The notes under the pieces were generated by a model that was not told the origin of the DNA, did no database searches, and saw nothing but the letters and a program-made list of their open reading frames with translations. From contig NZ_JAMYBK010000012.1 of assembly GCF_024127895.1 (NCBI RefSeq), forward strand, positions 1-64,000: 64,000 bases of DNA, read 5' to 3'. The position numbers and the translations under genes are program-made. The DNA is from Pseudomonas guariconensis (GTDB lineage Bacteria; Pseudomonadota; Gammaproteobacteria; Pseudomonadales; Pseudomonadaceae). Of this stretch, positions 15,507 to 23,735 are shown one piece after another (the stretch's first letter is position 1; the number at the start of each line of letters is the position of its first letter).

Positions 15507-17055
15507 GGCGGCTGTCCTCCACCGGGTCGAACGTCTGCACCGGCTTGACCAGCGTGGTGGTCTGCTTGCGCCCGCCGAACAGGCTCACCTCGTTGCGCCC
15601 ACCGTTGCAGCCGTCGCCGAAGGAGAAGCCGCAACCGCTGCGTTCGGCGAACACGTCGGGGATCTGTTCGCGGTGGCCGGTGGGGATGACGAAGCGGTCC
15701 TCGTAGTTGGCGATCGCCAGGTAGCGGTACATGTCCTCGCACTGGGCCTGGGTCAGGCCGACTTCGGCGAGCACGGCATCGTCGTCGCGGCCGTCCACAT
15801 GCCGGGCGCGCATGTACACCCGCATGGCCATCAGCCGCTTGAGCGCCAGCACCACCGGCGCTTCCTCGCCGGCGGTGAGCATGTTGGCCAGGTAGCGCAC
15901 GGGAATACGCAGCGACTCGATCTTCGGCAGGATGCCGTCGAATGCCACATGGCCGGCCTCGGCGGCGGACTGGATCGGCGACAGCGGCGGCACGTACCAG
16001 ACCATCGGCAGGGTGCGGTATTCCGGGTGCAGCGGCAGGGCCAGGCGCCAGTCGATGGCCAGCTTGTACACCGGCGAGGCCTGGGCTGCGGCGATCACGC
16101 TGTCGGGCACGCCGTCGCGACGTGCCTGGGCGATCACCTCGGGGTCGTGCGGGTCGAGGAAGATCTCGCACTGGCGATGGTACAGGTCGCGGTCATCGGG
16201 CGAGGCGGCCACTTCCTCGATGCGGTCGGCGTCGTACAGCAATACCCCAAGGGAGCGGATGCGCCCCACGCAGGTCTCGGAGCAGACGGTGGGCTGGCCG
16301 GTCTCGATGCGTGGGTAGCAGAAGATGCACTTCTCGGACTTGCCGCTCTTCCAGTTGTAGTAGATCTTCTTGTACGGACAGCCGCTGACGCACATGCGCC
16401 AGCCACGGCACTTGTCCTGGTCGATCAGGACGATGCCGTCCTCCTCGCGCTTGTAGATCGCCCCGCTGGGGCAGGCGGCCACGCAGGCCGGGTTCAGGCA
16501 GTGCTCGCACAGGCGCGGCAGGTACATCATGAAGGTGTTTTCGAACTGGCCGTAGATGTCGGCCTGGACCTGGTCGAAGTTCACGTCCTTGCGCCGCTTG
16601 GCGAACTCGCTGCCCAGCAGTTCCTCCCAGTTCGGGCCCCATTCGATCTTCTTCATGCGCTGGCCGGAAATCAGCGAGCGCGGCCGCGCGGTGGGTTGGT
16701 GATCGCCCTCCTTGGCGCTGTGCAGGTGCTGGTAGTCGAAGGTGAATGGCTCGTAGTAGTCGTCGATCTCCGGCAGGTCAGGGTTGGCGAAGATGTTCGC
16801 CAGCACCCGCCACTTGCCACCGATGCGTGGGTTGATCGAGCCGTCGGCGTTGCGCACCCAGCCGCCGTTCCACTTCTTCTGGTTCTCCCACTCCTTGGGG
16901 TAGCCGATGCCGGGCTTGGTCTCGACGTTGTTGTACCAGGCGTACTCGATGCCTTCGCGGCTGGTCCAGACGTTCTTGCAGGTCACCGAGCAGGTGTGGC
17001 AACCGATGCACTTGTCGAGGTTCAGGACCATGCCGACCTGGGAACGGATCTTCAT
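15499..17055 (-). CDS. narH: Respiratory nitrate reductase beta subunit (iron-sulfur)
   Basis: A 518-residue electron-transfer subunit. It starts MKIRSQVGMVLNLDKCIGCH and carries four cysteine groups: CIGCHTCSVTC near residue 16, then CEHCLNPACVAACPSG, CRGWRMCVSGCPYKK and CIFCYPRIETGQPTVCSETC. The Trp in CRGWRMC marks the [3Fe-4S] cluster, as in other NarH proteins; the rest bind [4Fe-4S] clusters. It passes electrons from NarI hemes to NarG. The ATG overlaps the narG stop by 4 bp (ATGA). A longer frame upstream lies inside narG and is rejected. Confidence 0.97.
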   Translation of the reverse strand: MKIRSQVGMVLNLDKCIGCHTCSVTCKNVWTSREGIEYAWYNNVETKPGIGYPKEWENQKKWNGGWVRNADGSINPRIGGKWRVLANIFANPDLPEIDDYYEPFTFDYQHLHSAKEGDHQPTARPRSLISGQRMKKIEWGPNWEELLGSEFAKRRKDVNFDQVQADIYGQFENTFMMYLPRLCEHCLNPACVAACPSGAIYKREEDGIVLIDQDKCRGWRMCVSGCPYKKIYYNWKSGKSEKCIFCYPRIETGQPTVCSETCVGRIRSLGVLLYDADRIEEVAASPDDRDLYHRQCEIFLDPHDPEVIAQARRDGVPDSVIAAAQASPVYKLAIDWRLALPLHPEYRTLPMVWYVPPLSPIQSAAEAGHVAFDGILPKIESLRIPVRYLANMLTAGEEAPVVLALKRLMAMRVYMRARHVDGRDDDAVLAEVGLTQAQCEDMYRYLAIANYEDRFVIPTGHREQIPDVFAERSGCGFSFGDGCNGGRNEVSLFGGRKQTTTLVKPVQTFDPVEDSRHG

Positions 17056-20000
17056 TTCACGGCCTCCTGCTGGTAGTCGTTGCCTTCGTCGTCGAGCCAG
17101 TCGATGTTGCGCATCTTGCGGGCGATGACGAACTCGTCGCGGTTCGAACCCACCGTGCCGTAGTAGTTGAAACCGTAGGACAGCTGGGCGTAGCCACCGA
17201 TCATGTGGGTCGGCTTGGGGCATACCCGGGTCACCGAGTTGTGGATGCCACCGCGGGTGCCGGTGAGTTCGGAGCCGGGCATGTTGAGGATGCGTTCCTG
17301 GGCGTGGTACATCATCGCCATGCCCGGGCGTACCCGCTGGCTGACCACGGCACGGGCGGCGATGGCGCCGTTGGCGTTGTACAGCTCGATCCAGTCGTTG
17401 TCGGCGACGCCGATGGCGCGCGCGTCATCCTCGCTGATCCAGACGATCGGCCCGCCCCGGGACAGGGTCTGCATCAACAGGTTGTCGCTGTAGGTGGAGT
17501 GGATGCCCCACTTCTGGTGCGGGGTGAGCCAGTTCAGGGCGATTTCCGGGTTGCCGTTGCTGCGCGGCGCGGCCACGCTGGCGGCGGCCTTGGTGTCGAT
17601 CGGTGGGCGATAGACCATCAGGCTCTCGCCGAAGGCGCGCATCCACGGGTGATCCTGGTAGAACTGCTGGCGGCCGGTGAGGGTGCGCCAGGGGATCAGT
17701 TCGTGGACGTTGGTGTAGCAGGCGTTGTAGCTCACGTGTTCGTCCTCCAGGCCCGACCAGGTGGGGCTGGAGATGATCTTGCGCGGTTGCGCCACCAGGT
17801 CGCGGAAGCGGATCTTCTCTTCCTCCTTGCGCCTGGCCAGGTGGCTGTGGTCGCGACCGGTGACCTTCGACAGCGCTTCCCAGGCCTTGACCGCCACCTG
17901 GCCGTTGGTCTCCGGCGCCAGGGTGAGGATCATCTCGGCGGCGTCCAGCGCCGAGGCCAGGCAGGGCCGGCCGGCCGCGGCGCCGGTCTGCTTGCGGTAG
18001 TTGAGCTGGCCGAGCAGCTCGACTTCCTCGCGCGTCTGCCAGGCGATGCCCTTGCCGCCGTTGCCGATGTCGTCCAGCAGCGGGCCGATCGAGCTGAAGC
18101 GCTCATAGGTCTCGGGGTAGTTACGGTGGACCTCGATCAGCGATGGCATGGTCTTGCCGGGGATCGGCTCGCATTCGCCTTTCTTCCAGTCGCGCACCTC
18201 GGGCTGGGCCAGCTCGCCGGGGCTGTCGTGCTGCAGGGGCAGGGTGACCAGGTCGGTCTCCTCGCCCAGGTGGCCGACGCACACGCGGGCGAAGGCCTGG
18301 GCGATGCCGTCGTAGATCTGCCAGTCGCTGCGCGCTTCCCAGGCAGGGTCGGTGGCGGCGGTGAGCGGGTGGATGAACGGGTGCATGTCGGAGGTGTTGA
18401 GGTCGTCCTTTTCGTACCAGGTGGCGGTGGGCAGCACCACGTCCGAGTACAGGCAGGTGGTGGACATGCGAAAGTCCAGGGTCACCACCAGGTCGAGCTT
18501 GCCCTCGATGGGGGTGTCGCTCCACAGCACCTCTTCGGGCTTCTGCCCGCCGGCCTCGCCCAAGTCCTTGCCGAGCACGCCGTTGCGGGTACCGAGCAGG
18601 TACTTGAGCATGTACTCGTGGCCCTTGCCCGAGGAGCCGAGCAGGTTGGAGCGCCAGACGAACAGGTTGCGCGGGTGGTTCTGCGGGTTGTCCGGGTCTT
18701 CGCTGGCAAAGCGCAGTTGGCCGCTCTTGAGCTGGGCGACGGTGTAGTCGACCGTGCTCTGCCCGTTGGCCTTCGCCGCGGCGGCCAGGCGCAGCGGGTT
18801 GGTCGCCAGTTGCGGCGCCGAAGGCAGCCAGCCCATGCGCTCGGCGCGCACGTTGAAGTCCACCAGGCTGCCGCTGAAGTCCTGCGGGCGGGCCAGGGGC
18901 GAAAGCAGCTCGCTGACCTGCAGCTTTTCATAGCGCCACTGGCTGGAGTGGTTGTAGAAGAACGAGGTGCTGTTCATGTGCCGAGGCGGACGGTGCCAGT
19001 CCAGGGCGAAGGCCAGCGGTGTCCAGCCGGTCTGCGGGCGCAGCTTCTCCTGGCCGACGTAGTGCGACCAACCGCCGCCGCTCTTGCCCACGCAACCGCA
19101 GAGGATGAGCATGTTGATCAGCCCACGGTAGTTCATGTCCATGTGGTACCAGTGGTTCATCCCGGCACCGACGATGATCATCGAGCGGCCATGGGTCTTG
19201 TCGGCGTTTTCGGCGAACTCGCGGGCGATGCGGATCATCTGCGCCGCCGGCACGCCGGTGATCGCTTCCTGCCAGGCCGGGGTATAGGGCTTGAGCTGGT
19301 CGTACGCGGTGGCACCGTCGTCCTCGCCGCTGCCGCCGACCGTGGCGCCCAGGCCGCGGTCGATGCCGTAGTTGGCGGCGGTCAGGTCGAACACCGTGAC
19401 GGCCAGTACCTCGCGGCCATCGGCCAGGCGCAGGCGCTTGGCCGGCACATGGTGGTGGATCACCTCGCGCAGCGGGACATGGGCGAAGTGCTGGCGCTCG
19501 ATACCGCCGAAGTAGGGGAAGGCCACCCGCGCCACCTCGTCGTGGCGGCCGAGCAGCGACAGGCACAGCTTCACCTCGCTGCCTTGGGCCTCGACCGTCT
19601 CCAGGTTCCAGCGCCCGCTCTCGCCCCAGCGAAAACCGATGGAGCCGCGCGGCACCACCAGGCGCTCATGGGCCTCGTCCCAGGCCAGGGTCTTCCACTC
19701 GGGGTTGTTGGCCTGTTCCAGGTTGCCGGCGAAGTCGCTGGCGCGCAGTTGTTTACCCGGCACCAGGCTGCCGTCCTCGCGCGGCTCCAGTTCGACCAGG
19801 ATCGGCATGTCGGTGTAGCGGCGGATGTAGTCGGTGAAATAGGCACTGGGTTTCTCCAGGTGGAATTCCTTGAAGATCACATGGCCCATGGCGATCGCCA
19901 GGGCGGCATCGGTGCCTTGCTTGGCGCTCATCCACTCGTCGCAGAGCTTGGCGATCTCGGCGTAGTCGGGGGTGATGGCCACGGTCTTGGTGCCCTTGTA

Positions 20001-20816
20001 GCGCACCTCGGTGAAGAAGTGCGCGTCGGGGGTGCGGGTCTGCGGGACGTTGGAGCCCCAGGCGATGAGGTAGCCGGCGTTGTACCAGTCGGCCGACTCC
20101 GGCACGTCGGTCTGCTCGCCCCACACCTGCGGCGAGGCCGGCGGCAGGTCGCAGTACCAGTCGTAGAACGACAGGCACACCCCGCCGATCAGCGACAGGT
20201 AGCGGGTGCCGGCGGCATAGCTGACCATCGACATGGCCGGGATCGGCGAGAAGCCGGCGACCCGGTCGGGGCCGTATCGCTTGACGGTATGGACGTTGGC
20301 GGCGGCGATCAGCGTCTGCAGCTCGTCCCAGTCGCTGCGCACGAAGCCGCCACGGCCACGGATCGACTTGTAGCGCCGGGCCTTGTCGGGGTCTTCGACG
20401 ATGCTGGCCCAGGCCAGCACCGGGTCGGGCTGGGCGGCCAGCGCTTCGCGCCAGAGCTGGATCAGCGCCTTGCGCACCATGGGGTACTTGAGCCGGTTGG
20501 CGCTGTACAGGTACCAGGAATAGCTGGCGCCGCGCGGGCAGCCGCGGGGTTCGTGGTTGGGCAGGTCCGGGCGGGTGCGCGGATAGTCGGTCTGCTGGGT
20601 CTCCCAGGTGACCAGGCCGTTCTTCACGTACACCTTCCAGCTGCAGGAGCCGGTGCAGTTCACCCCGTGGGTGGAGCGGGCGATCTTGTCGAACTGCCAG
20701 CGCTGGCGATAGCCGTCCTCCCAGGCGCGGCTCTCGTCGCGGGTCTCGCCGTGGCCTGCGGCGAACTGCGGCGGCCGCTTGACCAGGTAGCGCAGGCGGT
20801 CGATGAAGAAACTCAT
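17052..20816 (-). CDS. narG: Respiratory nitrate reductase alpha subunit (molybdopterin)
   Basis: A 1254-residue catalytic subunit that reduces nitrate to nitrite on the cytoplasmic side. It starts MSFFIDRLRYLVKRPPQF. The FS0 [4Fe-4S] site is HGVNCTGSCSWKVYVKNG through GCPRGASYSWYLYSA. The molybdenum region reads ESADWYNAGYLIAWGSNVPQ and TRTPDAHFFTEVRYKGTKTV, which contains the Asp that ligates Mo in this family. Molybdopterin-binding segments continue to the C-terminus (GVADNDWIELYNANGAI). Length equals other NarG proteins. No internal stop or frameshift was seen, so the enzyme should be functional if Mo-bis-MGD genes exist elsewhere. Confidence 0.98.
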   Translation of the reverse strand: MSFFIDRLRYLVKRPPQFAAGHGETRDESRAWEDGYRQRWQFDKIARSTHGVNCTGSCSWKVYVKNGLVTWETQQTDYPRTRPDLPNHEPRGCPRGASYSWYLYSANRLKYPMVRKALIQLWREALAAQPDPVLAWASIVEDPDKARRYKSIRGRGGFVRSDWDELQTLIAAANVHTVKRYGPDRVAGFSPIPAMSMVSYAAGTRYLSLIGGVCLSFYDWYCDLPPASPQVWGEQTDVPESADWYNAGYLIAWGSNVPQTRTPDAHFFTEVRYKGTKTVAITPDYAEIAKLCDEWMSAKQGTDAALAIAMGHVIFKEFHLEKPSAYFTDYIRRYTDMPILVELEPREDGSLVPGKQLRASDFAGNLEQANNPEWKTLAWDEAHERLVVPRGSIGFRWGESGRWNLETVEAQGSEVKLCLSLLGRHDEVARVAFPYFGGIERQHFAHVPLREVIHHHVPAKRLRLADGREVLAVTVFDLTAANYGIDRGLGATVGGSGEDDGATAYDQLKPYTPAWQEAITGVPAAQMIRIAREFAENADKTHGRSMIIVGAGMNHWYHMDMNYRGLINMLILCGCVGKSGGGWSHYVGQEKLRPQTGWTPLAFALDWHRPPRHMNSTSFFYNHSSQWRYEKLQVSELLSPLARPQDFSGSLVDFNVRAERMGWLPSAPQLATNPLRLAAAAKANGQSTVDYTVAQLKSGQLRFASEDPDNPQNHPRNLFVWRSNLLGSSGKGHEYMLKYLLGTRNGVLGKDLGEAGGQKPEEVLWSDTPIEGKLDLVVTLDFRMSTTCLYSDVVLPTATWYEKDDLNTSDMHPFIHPLTAATDPAWEARSDWQIYDGIAQAFARVCVGHLGEETDLVTLPLQHDSPGELAQPEVRDWKKGECEPIPGKTMPSLIEVHRNYPETYERFSSIGPLLDDIGNGGKGIAWQTREEVELLGQLNYRKQTGAAAGRPCLASALDAAEMILTLAPETNGQVAVKAWEALSKVTGRDHSHLARRKEEEKIRFRDLVAQPRKIISSPTWSGLEDEHVSYNACYTNVHELIPWRTLTGRQQFYQDHPWMRAFGESLMVYRPPIDTKAAASVAAPRSNGNPEIALNWLTPHQKWGIHSTYSDNLLMQTLSRGGPIVWISEDDARAIGVADNDWIELYNANGAIAARAVVSQRVRPGMAMMYHAQERILNMPGSELTGTRGGIHNSVTRVCPKPTHMIGGYAQLSYGFNYYGTVGSNRDEFVIARKMRNIDWLDDEGNDYQQEAVK

Positions 20817-20843
20817 GGTCTTCCTCCTTGGCGATGGGATCGG

Positions 20844-23492
20844 CTAGCAGCGAACCTCGGCGTTGCGACGGGTGTAGTAGAACCAGGTCAGGACGATGCA
20901 CAGCAGGTAGAACAGGATGAAACCGTAGAGCGCCCATTCCGGCCCGCCACTGAGGTCGAACGAGCTGCCGAACGACTTGGGAATGAAGAAACCGCCGTAG
21001 GCCGCCACCGCCGAGATGAAGCCCACCGCAGCGGCGGACTCCTTCTCGCCGAGCAGGGCCTGCTCGGCGGTGGGCAGGTCGGGGAACAGGCGGGGCGTCT
21101 GGATGCGGAAGATCGCCGGGATCATCTGCGTGGTGCTGGCATTGCCCACGCCAGAGAAGAAGAACAGCAGCAGGAACATCGCCAGAAAGCCCCAGAAGGC
21201 TCCCGGCTGGTCCTTGCCGGCGATGAAGAACAGCACGCCGGCCACGCACGCGGCCATCGCCACGTAGACCCACAGGCTGATGCGCGCGCCGCCGAAGCGG
21301 TCGGCCAGCCCGCCGGAGAAGGCGCGTGACAGGGCGCCGATCAGCGGGCCTAGAAAGGCGAACTTGAGCACGTCCACCGCCGGGAACAGGTGCCCGGCCA
21401 GCAGCGGGAAGCCGGCCGAGAAGCCGATGAAGCTGCCGAAGGTGCCGGTGTAGAGCACGCTCATCAGCCAGGTGTGCTTGCGCTTGAAGATCGCCATCTG
21501 GTCCCTGAACGACGACTTGGCGCTGGCGATGTCGTTCATGCCGAACCAGGCGGCCAGGGCCGCGGCGATGATGAACGGCACCCAGATGAAGCCGGCGTTC
21601 TGCAACCACAAGGGCGTGCCTTGCGCAGTGACCTGCGGCTCGCCGCCCAGGCTGCCGAACACCGCGGCGGTGATCGCCAGCGGCACCAGGAACTGCATGA
21701 CGCTCACGCCCAGGTTGCCCAGCCCTGCGTTCAGGCCCATGGCACCACCCTTGGCCTGGCGGGGGAAGAAGAACGAGATGTTGGCCATGCTCGAGGAAAA
21801 GTTGCCACCGCCCAGGCCACACAGCAAGGCCAGGATGAGCATCACCAGGTAGGGTGTCTGCGGGTTCTGTACCGCGAAGCCGATCCACAGTGCTGGCAGC
21901 AGCAGCGAGGCGGTGGACAGCGCCGTCCAGCGTCGCCCGCCGAAAATCGGCACCATGAAGCTGTAGAAGATGCGCAGGGTGGCGCCGGACAAGCCGGGCA
22001 GGGCGGCGAGCCAGAACAGCTGGTTGGCGCTGTAGTCGAAGCCGGCCAGTGGCAGCTTGGCCACCACCACCGACCAGACCATCCAGATGGCGAAGCCCAG
22101 CAGCAGGTTGGGGATGGAGATCCACAGGTTGCGCGTGGCGATGCGTTTGCCGGTATCGGCCCAGAAGGTCGGGTCCTCCGGGTGCCATTCGCGCAGCACG
22201 AAGCCGCTGGGCGTGGACAGCTCCGGCAGGTCGCGGCTTTCGCTGCGTTCGGCCCATTCCACCCGTTCGGCCATGCGGATCGCGTAGTGCATCCAGGCCA
22301 GGGCGGCAGCGGCGATCACGAACAGCAGCATGAAGCAGCTCTGCCAGATGCCGATCACGTCGTTGAGCATGCCGAAGGTCAATGGCAGCAGGAAACCGCC
22401 CAGGCCGCCCATCATGCCCACCAGGCCGCCGACCACGCCGACGTGCCCGGGGTAGTAGGTGGGGATGTGCTTGAACACCGCCGCCTTGCCCAGCGACATG
22501 AAGAAGCCCAGCACGATGATGATCACGGCAAAACCAGCCAGGCCCAGGTGCATGGCGAAGTCGATCTGGCCCTGCACGCCGGTGATGCTGTAGCGCGTCG
22601 GCGGGTAGCTGAGCAGGAAGGTGCACAGCGTCGACATGCCCAGGGTCCAGTACATGACCTTGCGCGCGCCATGGCGGTCCGACAGCCAGCCGCCGAGGAT
22701 GCGGAACAGCGAGGCCGGCACCGTGTACAGCGCGGCGACCATGCCGGCGGCGGCCAGGCTCAGGCCGTAGACCTCCATCAGGTAGTGCGGCAGCCACAGG
22801 GCCAGGGCGACGAAGGCCCCGAAGACGAAGAAGTAGTACAGCGAGAAACGCCAGACGCGCAGCTCGGCCAGCGGCGCCAGTTGCTCGGCCAGGGGCAGCG
22901 GATGGGCCCGGCGCGAAGCGCTCTGCGGATCGCTCTTGGCCAGCAGGATGAACAGCACGCCCATGATCGCCAGTACGCTGGCGTACACCAGCGCCGCCCC
23001 GCGCCAGCCCAGGGCCAGCAGCAGGAAGGGGGCGGCGAAGTTGGTCAGGCCGGCGCCGACGTTGCCAGCGCCGAAGATCCCCAAGGCGGTGCCCTGGCGC
23101 TCGGGTTCGAACCAGGTGGCGGTGTAGGCGGTGCCGACGATGAAGGCGCCGCCGGCCAGGCCCACGCCCAGGGCCGCCAGCAACAGCAAGGCGAAGCTGG
23201 TGGCGAAGGTCAGCAGGTAGACGCACAGCGCCGACGCGAGCATGAGCAGGCCGAAGACCCAACGGCCGCCGTAGCGGTCGGTCCACAGGCCGAGGAAGAT
23301 CCGCGAGATCGAGCCGGTCAGCACCGGCGTGGCCATCAGCAGGCCGAGCTGGGTGTCGCTGAGGGTGAATTCATCCTTGATCTGCAGGCCCAGGATGGAA
23401 AACAACGTCCAGACGGCGAAGCACAGGGTGAAGGCCAGGGTAGACAGGACAAGGGCGCGGTACTGATCTTTGGCTGGGACATTCGTGGCCAT
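20844..23492 (-). CDS. narK: Fused NarK1-NarK2 nitrate/nitrite transporter
   Basis: An 882-residue protein formed by two MFS nitrate transporters in tandem. Domain one (residues 1 to about 420) has 12 helices with FRILGGWLSDRHGARKVMYW and the nitrate signature GNVGAGLTNFAAPFLLLALG. Domain two (about 450-880) has its own 12 helices with ALLCGLGGGNFSSSMANISF and GLGNLGVSVMQFLVPLA. In Paracoccus such a fusion combines a nitrate/H+ symporter with a nitrate/nitrite antiporter; P. aeruginosa has two separate genes. Start MATNVPAKDQY follows AGGAGG by about 10 bp. It heads the nar operon, 27 bp before narG. No convincing ANR box or NarL sites were found in the 243 bp upstream, and no narXL lies nearby. 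Confidence 0.93.
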   Translation of the reverse strand: MATNVPAKDQYRALVLSTLAFTLCFAVWTLFSILGLQIKDEFTLSDTQLGLLMATPVLTGSISRIFLGLWTDRYGGRWVFGLLMLASALCVYLLTFATSFALLLLAALGVGLAGGAFIVGTAYTATWFEPERQGTALGIFGAGNVGAGLTNFAAPFLLLALGWRGAALVYASVLAIMGVLFILLAKSDPQSASRRAHPLPLAEQLAPLAELRVWRFSLYYFFVFGAFVALALWLPHYLMEVYGLSLAAAGMVAALYTVPASLFRILGGWLSDRHGARKVMYWTLGMSTLCTFLLSYPPTRYSITGVQGQIDFAMHLGLAGFAVIIIVLGFFMSLGKAAVFKHIPTYYPGHVGVVGGLVGMMGGLGGFLLPLTFGMLNDVIGIWQSCFMLLFVIAAAALAWMHYAIRMAERVEWAERSESRDLPELSTPSGFVLREWHPEDPTFWADTGKRIATRNLWISIPNLLLGFAIWMVWSVVVAKLPLAGFDYSANQLFWLAALPGLSGATLRIFYSFMVPIFGGRRWTALSTASLLLPALWIGFAVQNPQTPYLVMLILALLCGLGGGNFSSSMANISFFFPRQAKGGAMGLNAGLGNLGVSVMQFLVPLAITAAVFGSLGGEPQVTAQGTPLWLQNAGFIWVPFIIAAALAAWFGMNDIASAKSSFRDQMAIFKRKHTWLMSVLYTGTFGSFIGFSAGFPLLAGHLFPAVDVLKFAFLGPLIGALSRAFSGGLADRFGGARISLWVYVAMAACVAGVLFFIAGKDQPGAFWGFLAMFLLLFFFSGVGNASTTQMIPAIFRIQTPRLFPDLPTAEQALLGEKESAAAVGFISAVAAYGGFFIPKSFGSSFDLSGGPEWALYGFILFYLLCIVLTWFYYTRRNAEVRC

Positions 23493-23735
23493 GCAAGCAC
23501 TTCCTCCTGGAGTGCGAAAGCGACGGATGTGCGTCAGCCAGGGGCGTACACGGGGCTGGCCGAACCAGTCGCCTGCAAACGCCACCCGCCAGCCGAATCA
23601 CGGTGTGTACTGCACGTTCTCGTTATAGGTGCTGCTTATGGGGCTACAGGCTAGATGGCAATCGTTTGGAGCGCCAATTTCCCGAGCACCACGAAGGGGC
23701 GCGTCCTTGCGCGCGCTCGCATAGCGTGGGCGACC

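Noticed and set aside
17205..21329. Very long + strand open frame opposite narG and narK
   Set aside because: Its sequence is a low-complexity run of G, A, H, Q and V, as expected from the antisense of a GC-rich gene, and the minus strand encodes unmistakable NarG.
23658..23672. ANR/FNR box upstream of narK (TTGG-N4-CCAA)
   Set aside because: Symmetric, but it lacks the A/T of TTGAT-N4-ATCAA at the specificity positions.
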